This document shows, in pieces, positions 35,639 to 42,190 of a stretch of 64,000 nt of DNA. A model generated the notes under the pieces. That model made no database searches, was not told the DNA's origin, and saw only the letters and a program-made list of their open reading frames with translations. The stretch comes from Pseudodesulfovibrio thermohalotolerans. Its GTDB lineage: Bacteria > Desulfobacterota > Desulfovibrionia > Desulfovibrionales > Desulfovibrionaceae. The position numbers were made by a program, and so were the translations under genes. Within the stretch, counting starts at the first letter, position 1. Each line of letters opens with the position of its first letter. The stretch covers positions 1,808,501 through 1,872,500 of the forward strand of contig NZ_CP120635.1 in assembly GCF_021353295.2 (NCBI RefSeq), read 5' to 3'.

Positions 35639-35714
35639 TGGAGCTGCTGGGCGGGATTGAACCGCCTACCTCGTCCTTACCAAGGACGCGCTCTACCGAT
35701 TGAGCTACAGCAGC
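35639..35714 (-). tRNA. tRNA-Thr(GGT), copy 1
   Basis: Seventy-six bases with a 7-bp acceptor stem (GCTGCTG/CAGCAGC), D arm, 5-bp anticodon stem CGTCC/GGACG around TTGGTAA (anticodon GGT), T arm with TTCAATC and an encoded CCA end. Identical to copies 2 and 3. Only a tRNA-Pro 3' half lies upstream, with no obvious promoter, so expression may depend on read-through. Confidence 0.95.
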
Positions 35715-35728
35715 GTTCCGGCTGTTTC

Positions 35729-35778
35729 CGATGAAAGGGTGGGCCGACTCTTGGTCGGCCCACCGGGGTGTTTCATCG
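35729..35778. repeat. Hairpin between tRNA-Pro 3' half and tRNA-Thr, copy 1
   Basis: CGATGAAA and TTTCATCG flank an inner 11-bp perfect stem (GGTGGGCCGAC/GTCGGCCCACC). The same element is present in every unit, including the decayed one. It could be a processing or recombination structure. Confidence 0.8.
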
Positions 35779-35780
35779 CT

Positions 35781-35825
35781 TGGTCGGGATGAGAGGATTT
35801 GAACCTCCGACCCCTTGAACCCCAT
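35781..35825 (-). repeat. 3' part of tRNA-Pro(GGG), copy 1
   Basis: All 45 bases match the intact gene at 41268-41312, from the CCA to the first base of the anticodon loop; the sequence beyond is unrelated to the tRNA 5' half. Consistent with an integration site rather than a tRNA gene. Confidence 0.9.
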
Positions 35826-35930
35826 GACCGGAATAGAGTTTTTATATGTTGAAATTATTAAGTAAATTTTATGAGGATAACAGGTTTTGGCTAAAAATGG
35901 GGATTTTGTGCCGGAGGAGGGTATCCAACT
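35826..35930 (-). repeat. AT-rich block bordering the half tRNA, copy 1
   Basis: Nearly identical to the block at 33653-33760. It borders the tRNA-Pro 3' half of unit 1 on the side of the unit 2 immunity candidate. Confidence 0.75.
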
Positions 35931-36010
35931 CTAGGAGTCGTCCGCTCGCAATAAACTGAAGGCCTGTAACCTCTCTTGTGCCCCTAGAATTTCATCGGAT
36001 GTATTTCCAC

Positions 36011-36514
36011 TTATTTTGGCCAATAGGCAGGGGATACTTCGCATCGGATATCCTTTTGATAATGGGAAAGCTTGGAAAATGGAGATTCAACTACCACTTT
36101 GAGAGTTACCGAGTCGTGACCCTGGAAAGGGAGGTCAAATGTAAACAAGGCGATGTCGCAGATGCCATTACTGTCTTGGCCTCTCATTGGACGTTTGGGT
36201 ATCGCAATTGTCTTTGAGTCCAACTCGATCCCGTTGAGCAAAAATGAATATCGGATTGATCCTTCCATATTGCAATAAGACTCTGAGCTGATATCATCAC
36301 AGGGAAAGGTCAGAAAAAAACCATGTCGGACATGATATGAAGGCGTTAATTGGGCGCTGACGGTACTGCCGGGTTGTAATACATTCAAATATCCAATGAA
36401 TATTGGTTTATAGAAAGAGTCACTATTAAACCAAACCGCGAGTTCATTCCTGTGAGAATTTGCCCAAATAGCGATAACTACCAACACGGCAATCAATATG
36501 CCCGCTTTTTTCAT
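36011..36514 (-). CDS. Membrane-anchored or exported small protein, immunity candidate for RHS2
   Basis: This 167-residue protein starts MKKAGILIAVLVVIAIWANS, a signal peptide or N-terminal anchor. The rest is a beta-rich domain with cysteines (FPCDDISSESYC, GICD, RCEV) and no family I recognise. An AAGGGGA site precedes the ATG; the longer frame upstream overlaps a hairpin. It follows RHS2 by 54 bases, the usual place of an immunity gene. Its periplasmic placement suggests the RHS2 tip acts in the periplasm. Both points are inference. Confidence 0.6.
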   Translation of the reverse strand: MKKAGILIAVLVVIAIWANSHRNELAVWFNSDSFYKPIFIGYLNVLQPGSTVSAQLTPSYHVRHGFFLTFPCDDISSESYCNMEGSIRYSFLLNGIELDSKTIAIPKRPMRGQDSNGICDIALFTFDLPFQGHDSVTLKVVVESPFSKLSHYQKDIRCEVSPAYWPK

Positions 36515-36527
36515 TCTATCCCCTTGT

Positions 36528-36552
36528 AAGGTGGGGCGATCAGCCCCACCTT
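36528..36552 (+). terminator. Hairpin between RHS2 and its immunity candidate
   Basis: AAGGTGGGGC/GCCCCACCTT with a GATCA loop. The T-run is on the plus strand, so on the coding (minus) strand it is a stem without a U-tract and may only slow transcription or stabilise RNA between the two genes. Confidence 0.6.
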
Positions 36553-36568
36553 TTTTATTGCCTTTCAA

Positions 36569-37828
36569 TTATCGTTGGCGGTCACCTCGATCCAGCAACG
36601 AATATCGGTTGCGCATCTTGTCCGCATAGTCTTGGCAGTTGTTTTTCTTTCCGCCTATGCCAAGAAGGTTGTATTCTTGTTTCCCAAGGCTTTTGACAAC
36701 ACGGCGCATTCGCTTGTCGTCATAGCTCTTGTCTTCCAATTTGTAATTATTAATGTTTTCTGTGTCGAATCTACGCCCATCCTTGAACAGCCCAACATTA
36801 CCCCCAGTCCCATCTTCATAAAAACCGTGTTCATGAGCTATTTCCGTATTGGCCGCATCATTTATCGGGTTATCGGAAAAGATGCCAAGCAATGGCAACC
36901 CGCCCAATCCTCGCTTCCCAAATCGAAATAGCCCCAGCGGGTCCACCGCATTCACCGGATCATTCAGGCAATACCCATACCAATCAGGATCACCGCCCTT
37001 GTCGCCAATCGGATCGGGCGCAATCCAGCGGCTGGTGTTCACGTCGTAGTCCCGCCATCCGAAGCGGACGAAACCGAGGTCCCGGTCGTGCAGCCCGCCC
37101 GCAAAGCCGATGGGGACGCGGAAGCCCGGATTGGTGTCCTCGATGATGCCGCCGAACGGATCGTACAGGACTTCCTTTATCACGTTGCCGTGTGAATCGG
37201 CAACAGCGCGCAGGGACCCAACCTGGTCGTAGTGCAGGGTGAATACGGCACCGTCTTCGCGGCGCATGGAGGATGGGAGCCGTTCTTTGTCCGTGTAGTC
37301 GAACTCGTAGCTCATGCGTCCGTCGTGGAAGGCTCCGAGTCGGATGAAGTCGAGCCACTGGTAGGCCTCGGCAAGCTGGCCGTTCAGGTATTTGGCTGCC
37401 CGCTGACCATCATCATTATGCTGGAAGGTGTAGACGCGGTTTTGGTCTTCTACCTCCATCCTGAGCAGCCGATAGTCCGGCGTGTACTCGTAGAGATGGT
37501 ACGTGCCGCCGTTCGACCAGATGGACCGGAATCCGTTGTCGTCGTGGGTGTACGTATTGTTGCCCGCACGGAGCAGACGGTTGTCCATGGTGTACTGGTA
37601 ATCGCGGTAGTGGGGCCCGACGGTTGCGGGAAAATAGTCCCGGGACCGGCGGCCTTCTCTGTCGTAGTTGCATTGGCAGATCAGCCTGCCGTCATGGTGC
37701 GCTTCCGTTAGACGCCCGCCGTTGTCGTAGGTGTACTTCCAGGTGGCGGGTGTGCCTGCCACGGTTTCGGTTTTTTCCACGATGCGGCCGTTCCGGTCGC
37801 GCTTCAATTCCATTTCAAATACGTTCAT
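36569..37828 (-). CDS. RHS2: short RHS core protein with papain-like tip
   Basis: This 419-residue protein has the same core as RHS1 (a few substitutions, for example NTSRWIAPDP for NTGRWTAPDP) up to DPVNAVDPLGL. The private tip of about 118 residues contains NTEIAHEHGFYEDGTGGNVGLF and later GGKKNNCQDYADKMRNRY. A histidine in an early strand followed by an N-C-Q-D helix start is the pattern of circularly permuted papain-fold enzymes (LRAT/NlpC-P60 relatives), found among polymorphic toxin tips, so a cysteine-dependent peptidase, amidase or acyltransferase is a reasonable guess. The start has AAAGGGG. The putative immunity protein downstream is exported. Confidence 0.9.
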   Translation of the reverse strand: MNVFEMELKRDRNGRIVEKTETVAGTPATWKYTYDNGGRLTEAHHDGRLICQCNYDREGRRSRDYFPATVGPHYRDYQYTMDNRLLRAGNNTYTHDDNGFRSIWSNGGTYHLYEYTPDYRLLRMEVEDQNRVYTFQHNDDGQRAAKYLNGQLAEAYQWLDFIRLGAFHDGRMSYEFDYTDKERLPSSMRREDGAVFTLHYDQVGSLRAVADSHGNVIKEVLYDPFGGIIEDTNPGFRVPIGFAGGLHDRDLGFVRFGWRDYDVNTSRWIAPDPIGDKGGDPDWYGYCLNDPVNAVDPLGLFRFGKRGLGGLPLLGIFSDNPINDAANTEIAHEHGFYEDGTGGNVGLFKDGRRFDTENINNYKLEDKSYDDKRMRRVVKSLGKQEYNLLGIGGKKNNCQDYADKMRNRYSLLDRGDRQR

Positions 37829-37989
37829 GACGTTCCCCTTTATTTTGCGGAGAGCGTATCACTGATTTTTCTGGAAACCCCGTTTTGTCGAAGAATGACA
37901 AGTGAATGCGTTGGAAATGTATAAGGAAACAACTTGACAGGGGGCAGGATAATTAGGTCCTCTCGCAAACCGCGGCAGGGTGGCAAAAG

Positions 37990-38020
37990 AAAAAACCGCC
38001 GATCTTGCGATCAGCGGTTT
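37990..38020 (-). terminator. Terminator after tRNA-Thr copy 2
   Basis: Same stem and T-run as after copy 1, between tRNA-Thr and RHS2. Confidence 0.85.
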
Positions 38021-38026
38021 GATATG

Positions 38027-38102
38027 TGGAGCTGCTGGGCGGGATTGAACCGCCTACCTCGTCCTTACCAAGGACGCGCTCTACCGATTGAGCTACAGCA
38101 GC
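38027..38102 (-). tRNA. tRNA-Thr(GGT), copy 2
   Basis: Identical over all 76 bases to copy 1, with anticodon GGT and encoded CCA. It is preceded on its own strand by a degenerate tRNA-Pro 3' half. Confidence 0.95.
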
Positions 38103-38116
38103 GTTCCGGCTGTTTC

Positions 38117-38166
38117 CGATGAAAGGGTGGGCCGACTCTTGGTCGGCCCACCGGGGTGTTTCATCG
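38117..38166. repeat. Hairpin between tRNA-Pro 3' half and tRNA-Thr, copy 2
   Basis: Same nested inverted repeat as at 35729-35778, with both stems conserved. Confidence 0.8.
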
Positions 38167-38168
38167 TT

Positions 38169-38212
38169 TGGTCGGGATGAGATGATTTGAACCTTCGACC
38201 CTTTGAGCTCAT
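38169..38212 (-). repeat. 3' part of tRNA-Pro(GGG), copy 2
   Basis: Forty-four bases, more diverged than the other copies: several substitutions and one missing base near the anticodon loop (GAGCTCAT in place of GAACCCCAT on the plus strand). The break point is the same. This is the oldest-looking junction. Confidence 0.8.
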
Positions 38213-38395
38213 GACCGGATTTAAGCTTTTATACTTTGAAATTATTTGTGAAATTTTTCCAAGGATAACATTTTTGGGCGAAATGCCGCGATTTTGTGGT
38301 GTGGGAGGTTAGCCATGGCAATGCAAGCTCCGAATAGGTAACAGCGGCGTTTTTGAGAAAATATGAGTTGTCAATATGTGCCTACTTTTTGCCTT

Positions 38396-39028
38396 TTACT
38401 TTAGCTTTTCAATAGACTTAAGAGTATAATCACCCCTTGAGAGCAAGCCTAAACCAGAGGCAATCTCCCATGTGACCGATGTGGTCTCAAGTAATTGATT
38501 TTTAATATCGCACCGCACCACAGCAACTCGCCTTTCCTCATCAAGAATTTGTTTTTCACTTACGGAAGTAATTCTACAAATAGCTAGAAGTGCATTTGAT
38601 TCAAAATTTCCATATGCTTTTCCCGGAACTGTCCAATTTTTTGCAGCAAAGTCGATGAGTGTAAATTCGACACCTGCCATTTGCATAATCAATTTTTGCT
38701 CTTCGACTTTCAAAGTATACTGACTGTATATTGATTTATATTCTTTTTTGTTGTTCTTTTTAATTTTGTTATCCTTTGAGAAGCAGCAAAACACTTCCTT
38801 TACAAGTAGCACATTGCCTTCCGACCATTCAGAATGAACCTCAACTGTCAGCCCGTTAGAGTTGGAAGACTTAAGCAGTAGTCCAGGTTTTGGGCCAATG
38901 AATTCATTTGGATTGCCGTCAAATGCTATGGCTTGTTCCCCGATAATCGATACAGAAAGCACTATTAATGTGACGACTATGTGTAAGTTACTTTTAGCGA
39001 GAGCTTTTTCGAACACTTCTTGAATCAT
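38396..39028 (-). CDS. Immunity candidate for the orphan tip
   Basis: This 210-residue, AT-rich gene has a hydrophobic segment near the N-terminus (NLHIVVTLIVLSVSIIGEQA, about residues 13-32), probably a signal, followed by a beta-rich domain with paired cysteines (EVFCCFSKD). No family is recognised. The start at 39028 overlaps the last 35 bases of the orphan tip frame; an alternative start lies upstream at 39145 but would place the signal far inside. The overlap and order copy the toxin-immunity pattern. Confidence 0.55.
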   Translation of the reverse strand: MIQEVFEKALAKSNLHIVVTLIVLSVSIIGEQAIAFDGNPNEFIGPKPGLLLKSSNSNGLTVEVHSEWSEGNVLLVKEVFCCFSKDNKIKKNNKKEYKSIYSQYTLKVEEQKLIMQMAGVEFTLIDFAAKNWTVPGKAYGNFESNALLAICRITSVSEKQILDEERRVAVVRCDIKNQLLETTSVTWEIASGLGLLSRGDYTLKSIEKLK

Positions 39029-39416
39029 ATGGGTTCCATGGATTTGTAGAAATAAAGACATCGCCACCTTCTGGATCTCCGCCTTGGTATATAGCGATGG
39101 CAGGAGCCTCACGAACCTCAACCTTTTTTCTGCTTCGTTTTTCATTTTTATTTTCGATTTCTAAAATCGAAGCCCCACATGTTCGAATAACTTTCCGCGT
39201 TCTGATTTCTTCAATCCTGCTTATCTGGTGCCATGCAGCAGTGCATTTTGCTCCAAAACAAACAATCCCTGCTATTCTATACATGATCACAGTTTCCGAA
39301 ACCACCTTCCAATCGCCGTATTGGGTATCGTACTCACACTCGACGACTTGACATTTGCAATTCGGATGCGGTTTCTCTGGGGCATCATCTTTATTTAAAT
39401 ATAGGGGCTGTCCTAG
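38994..39416 (-). pseudogene. Orphan toxin tip without RHS core
   Basis: The frame of about 140 residues lacks a start codon with a ribosome site. It begins right after the stop codon of the 66-residue membrane gene and in the same frame, with KDDAPEKPHPNCKCQVVE. The PHPNCKC motif is of the HPNC(R/K)C type found at the end of phage-head-morphogenesis domains and in some polymorphic toxins. It continues to VREAPAIAIYQGGDPEGGDVF. It appears to be a displaced C-terminal cassette that could be joined to an RHS core by recombination. Confidence 0.55.
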
Positions 39417-39424
39417 CTAACTAG
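39404..39424 (+). repeat. Possible IS1595-type terminal repeat
   Basis: GGGGCTGTCCTAGCTAACTAG matches 15 of 21 bases of the end of the IS remnant at 27902 (GGGGCTGTATCAGATAATCAG). It lies exactly between the RHS3 immunity candidate and the orphan tip. No second end or transposase was found. Confidence 0.35.
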
Positions 39425-39617
39425 TTTTTTTATTGCGGGATGGAGATCGAAGGAACCAAGCCAGTATGGGGATAACAACCCCTATCGCTGTCATTGCATA
39501 GGCTGCCAATGGGAACATGGGTACTCCATATAGTGTGTAAATCCCAGTTCGAATCATGGAAATACCATAGAATACCATCAGGATACTCATAATCCATTCC
39601 CATACTTTGATACGCAT
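39417..39617 (-). CDS. Two-helix membrane protein, immunity candidate for RHS3
   Basis: This 66-residue protein has two hydrophobic segments (about 7-26 and 36-56) and a basic tail RSPSRNKKTS. The ATG at 39617 follows AGGAGA and lies 1 base after the RHS3 stop, so the two are translationally coupled. Position and membrane character suggest an immunity protein against a membrane-acting tip. No family is recognised. Confidence 0.6.
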   Translation of the reverse strand: MRIKVWEWIMSILMVFYGISMIRTGIYTLYGVPMFPLAAYAMTAIGVVIPILAWFLRSPSRNKKTS

Positions 39618-39618
39618 T

Positions 39619-40926
39619 CTATCTCCTGTTTTGTTTATACCAATCATAGACGCCCTTGGTGAGGGCTCCTGCGCCACCGGCAGGGCTTTGTGGCGGGGGA
39701 CCCTCTACAAGTCCATTAGCAAAATCAACCGCAGCCTTTGATGCAGCCGCAAGCTTATCCGGGTGCTGCATGGCGGCTCCTGCGATAATAGGAGCAGTTT
39801 CAATCGCTCCCGCCGCCGCAATGGGGAGCATTCCCGCCCCCAAGGCGATGCCTGTGTATTTTTGCAAATCCTTATTTGTTGCAAAAGCATTGGCGGTTTT
39901 GCTCAATGCTTCTTCGGCTCCTTTTGAGCCTTTGGTAATGGCTTCGCCGATTCCTTTAGGGGCTTTGTTCCAAAGTTGCCCAAGTCCGGTTCCAATCGAT
40001 TTCATACCACTCCAGAATCCGCCTTCCAGCCCTAATGGATCATTGCCATTCACCGGATCATCCAGACAATACCCATACCAATCCGGGTCACCGCCCTTGT
40101 CGCCTATGGGGTCGGGCGCGGTCCATCGACCGGTATTCACGTCGTAATCCCGCCATCCGAAGCGGACGAAACCGAGGTCTCGGTCATGCAGCCCGCCCGC
40201 AAAGCCGATGGGGATGCGGAAGTCCGGGTTGGTGTCCTCAATGATGCCGCCGAACGGATCGTACAGGACTTCCTTTATCACGTTGCCGTGCGAGTCGGCA
40301 ACAACACGGAGCGAGCCCACCTGGTCGTAGTACAAGGTGAATTCGGCACCGTCCTCGCGGCGCATGGAGGATGGGAGCCGTTCTTTGTCCGTGTAGTCGA
40401 ACTCGTAGCCCATGCGTCCGTCGTGGAAGGCTCCGAGGCGGATGAAGTCGAGCCACTGGTAGGCCTCGGCAAGCTGGCCGTTCAGGTATTTGGCTACCCG
40501 CTGACCATCATCGTCATGCTGGAAGGTGTAGACGCGGTTTTGGTCTTCTACCTCCATCCTGAGCAGCCGATAGTCTGGCGTGTACTCGTAGAGATGGTAC
40601 GTGCCGCCGTTCGACCAGATGGACCGGAATCCGTTGTCGTCGTGGGTGTACGTGTTGTTGCCCGCACGGAGCAGACGGTTGTCCATGGTGTACTGGTAAT
40701 CGCGGTAGTGGGGCCCGACGGTTGCGGGAAAATAGTCCCGGGACCGGCGGCCTTCCCCGTCGTAGTGGCATTGGCAGATCAGCCTGCCGTCCCGGTGCGC
40801 TTCCGTCAGCCGCCCGCCGTTGTCGTAGGTGTACTTCCAGGTGGCGGGTGTGCCTGCCACGGTTTCGGTTTTTTCCACGATGCGGCCGTTCCGGTCGCGC
40901 TTCAATTCCATTTCAAATACGTTCAT
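39619..40926 (-). CDS. RHS3: short RHS core protein with hydrophobic-hairpin tip
   Basis: This 435-residue protein has the common core ending in DPVNGNDPLGL. The tip of about 135 residues starts EGGFWSGMKSIGTGLGQLW, has a Lys/Ala-rich helical part, a hydrophobic hairpin (GIALGAGMLPIAAAGAIETA), and a Pro-rich end GPPPQSPAGGAGALTKGVYDWYKQ. No catalytic motif is visible; membrane insertion is possible. The start has AAAGGAG, a better ribosome site than RHS1 and RHS2. It is nearest to the intact tRNA-Pro and its promoter, so it may be the expressed copy. Confidence 0.9.
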   Translation of the reverse strand: MNVFEMELKRDRNGRIVEKTETVAGTPATWKYTYDNGGRLTEAHRDGRLICQCHYDGEGRRSRDYFPATVGPHYRDYQYTMDNRLLRAGNNTYTHDDNGFRSIWSNGGTYHLYEYTPDYRLLRMEVEDQNRVYTFQHDDDGQRVAKYLNGQLAEAYQWLDFIRLGAFHDGRMGYEFDYTDKERLPSSMRREDGAEFTLYYDQVGSLRVVADSHGNVIKEVLYDPFGGIIEDTNPDFRIPIGFAGGLHDRDLGFVRFGWRDYDVNTGRWTAPDPIGDKGGDPDWYGYCLDDPVNGNDPLGLEGGFWSGMKSIGTGLGQLWNKAPKGIGEAITKGSKGAEEALSKTANAFATNKDLQKYTGIALGAGMLPIAAAGAIETAPIIAGAAMQHPDKLAAASKAAVDFANGLVEGPPPQSPAGGAGALTKGVYDWYKQNRR

Positions 40927-41088
40927 GACGTTCTCCTTTATTTTGCGGAGAGCGTATCACCGATTTTTCTGGAAACCCCGTTTTGTCGAAGAATGACAAG
41001 TGAATGCGTTAGAAATGTATAAGAAAACAACTTGACAGGGGGCAGGATAATTAGGTCCTCCCGCAAACCGCGGCAGGGTGGCAAAAGA

Positions 41089-41119
41089 AAAAAACCGCCG
41101 ATCTTGCGATCAGCGGTTT
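41089..41119 (-). terminator. Terminator after tRNA-Thr copy 3
   Basis: Same stem as after copies 1 and 2, with one more T in the run. Confidence 0.85.
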
Positions 41120-41125
41120 GATATG

Positions 41126-41201
41126 TGGAGCTGCTGGGCGGGATTGAACCGCCTACCTCGTCCTTACCAAGGACGCGCTCTACCGATTGAGCTACAGCAG
41201 C
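41126..41201 (-). tRNA. tRNA-Thr(GGT), copy 3
   Basis: Identical to copies 1 and 2. This copy lies downstream of the intact tRNA-Pro gene and its promoter, so it is the copy most surely transcribed. Confidence 0.96.
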
Positions 41202-41215
41202 GTTCCGGCTGTTTT

Positions 41216-41265
41216 CGATGAAAGGGTGGGCCGACTTTTGGTCGGCCCACCGGGGTGTTTCATCG
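41216..41265. repeat. Hairpin between tRNA-Pro and tRNA-Thr, copy 3
   Basis: Same nested inverted repeat as in the other units. Here it separates two functional tRNA genes and could guide processing of the precursor. Confidence 0.8.
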
Positions 41266-41267
41266 CT

Positions 41268-41344
41268 TGGTCGGGATGAGAGGATTTGAACCTCCGACCC
41301 CTTGAACCCCATTCAAGTGCGCTCCCAGACTGCGCTACATCCCG
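41268..41344 (-). tRNA. tRNA-Pro(GGG), intact
   Basis: Seventy-seven bases: acceptor stem CGGGATG/CATCCCG, D arm GCGC/GCGC, anticodon stem CTTGA/TCAAG with loop ATGGGGT (anticodon GGG), T arm GGAGG/CCTCT with TTCAAAT, and encoded CCA. It is the only complete copy; its 3' 45 bases are repeated three more times at 2.2-3.1 kb intervals to the left. Confidence 0.96.
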
Positions 41345-41356
41345 ACGCGAAGTGAG

Positions 41357-41385
41357 TAACTATCTGCGCTCGGTTCCGTTGTCAA
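41357..41385 (-). promoter_or_regulatory. Promoter of the tRNA-Pro/tRNA-Thr transcript
   Basis: On the minus strand TTGACA, a 17-base spacer and TAGTTA lie 12 bases before the tRNA-Pro gene, a near-consensus sigma-70 promoter. It drives tRNA-Pro, tRNA-Thr copy 3 and perhaps RHS3 by read-through. Confidence 0.8.
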
Positions 41386-41606
41386 CGTTTATTTTAAAAA
41401 AAATTTCAACTTGGTGTTTTTTTTGATGATTGCCAAAGGTCATCATTGCTCCTCGATGGCGTCATCCGGACATTTATAATGGCGTGAGGGCCTGTCCGCG
41501 GTGTATGGAGTAATCCAAGTCGAAACCTTTGGGGAGCGGCCGTGCCGAGTTGCGCGGCATCCTTCAAACGATTCAAAATATAACTGCAAGCAATCAGGGG
41601 GTTGGC

Positions 41607-42149
41607 ATGGCCGATGAAGCTCTGAAAGATATCAATCAGTTTTTGACGTTCACTTTGGGCAAGGAAATTTTCGCTCTCGATATAGGAACGGTCCGCGAGG
41701 TTTTGGAGCTGACGTCCATAACCAAAATTCCGAGGACACCCAAATTCATGCGCGGTGTCATCAATCTGCGAGGGCACGCCGTTCCTGTGGTGGACATGCG
41801 GCTCAAGCTGGGTATGTCCAAGGGCGAGGACACCGTGGATACCTGCATTATCATCGTGGAAATTGAATACGAGGGCGAGTTCACCGTTATGGGCGCACTG
41901 GTGGATTCCGTGCGCGAAGTGTTCGAAATGGCACCGGATACCATTGAGCCAGCCCCCAAGATGGGCGCGGCCATCAATGCCGAGTACATAAAAGGAATGG
42001 GGCGCCAGAACGAACAGTTCATCATTATCATCGACATCAACAAGATATTTTCCGCCGAAGAGCTGGCCATCGCAAAGGATATGGGGGCGTTGAGCGCGGA
42101 ACCTGATCGCGCTCCGGCCACAGAAGAGGCTGCGTCAGCGCCGGCATAG
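41607..42149 (+). CDS. cheW: CheW chemotaxis coupling protein
   Basis: This 180-residue protein has a single CheW domain: FLTFTLGKEIFALDIGTVREVLE, then ITKIPRTPKFMRGVINLRGHAVPVVDMR, ALVDSVREVFEM and a final IIIIDINKIFSAEE. The NLRG and PVVD motifs are standard. It couples methyl-accepting receptors to CheA. A 20-residue Ala/Glu-rich tail extends beyond the domain. CAGGGGG lies upstream of the ATG. It is not in a che operon; the neighbours are the tRNA array and a DinB-like gene. Confidence 0.94.
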   Translation: MADEALKDINQFLTFTLGKEIFALDIGTVREVLELTSITKIPRTPKFMRGVINLRGHAVPVVDMRLKLGMSKGEDTVDTCIIIVEIEYEGEFTVMGALVDSVREVFEMAPDTIEPAPKMGAAINAEYIKGMGRQNEQFIIIIDINKIFSAEELAIAKDMGALSAEPDRAPATEEAASAPA

Positions 42150-42161
42150 CTGAAATGAAAC

Positions 42162-42190
42162 AGCCCCCCGTTCGAAAGGACGGGGGGCTT
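42162..42190. terminator. Terminator between cheW and the DinB-like gene
   Basis: The stem AGCCCCCCGT/ACGGGGGGCT with an 8-base loop lies between convergent genes and can serve both. Confidence 0.8.

Larger units (their letters stand above)
33653..35825 (-). repeat. RHS cassette unit 1
   Basis: Unit of 2173 bases. On the minus strand it reads tRNA-Pro 3' half, hairpin, tRNA-Thr, terminator, RHS1, zinc-ribbon membrane gene, AT-rich block. The end points are set by the repeated half-tRNA sites. Confidence 0.75.
35826..38212 (-). repeat. RHS cassette unit 2
   Basis: Unit of 2387 bases. On the minus strand it reads tRNA-Pro 3' half, hairpin, tRNA-Thr, terminator, RHS2, exported small gene, AT-rich block. 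Confidence 0.75.
38213..41312 (-). repeat. RHS cassette unit 3
   Basis: Unit of 3100 bases bounded by the half tRNA at 38169-38212 and the shared part of the intact tRNA-Pro. On the minus strand it reads tRNA-Pro, hairpin, tRNA-Thr, terminator, RHS3, two-helix membrane gene, orphan tip, second immunity candidate, AT-rich block (diverged). Confidence 0.75.

Noticed and set aside
34211..40926. RHS proteins as type VI secretion effectors
   Set aside because: No PAAR domain, VgrG, Hcp or other secretion gene is visible in the window, so the export route is left open.
33608..41344. CRISPR array
   Set aside because: The direct repeats are 2-3 kb apart and match a tRNA gene; there are no short regular spacers and no cas genes.
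33608..41344. Complete prophage or integrative element at the tRNA-Pro
   Set aside because: No integrase, replication, capsid or conjugation gene is present between the half-tRNA sites; only RHS, tRNA and small genes are seen.
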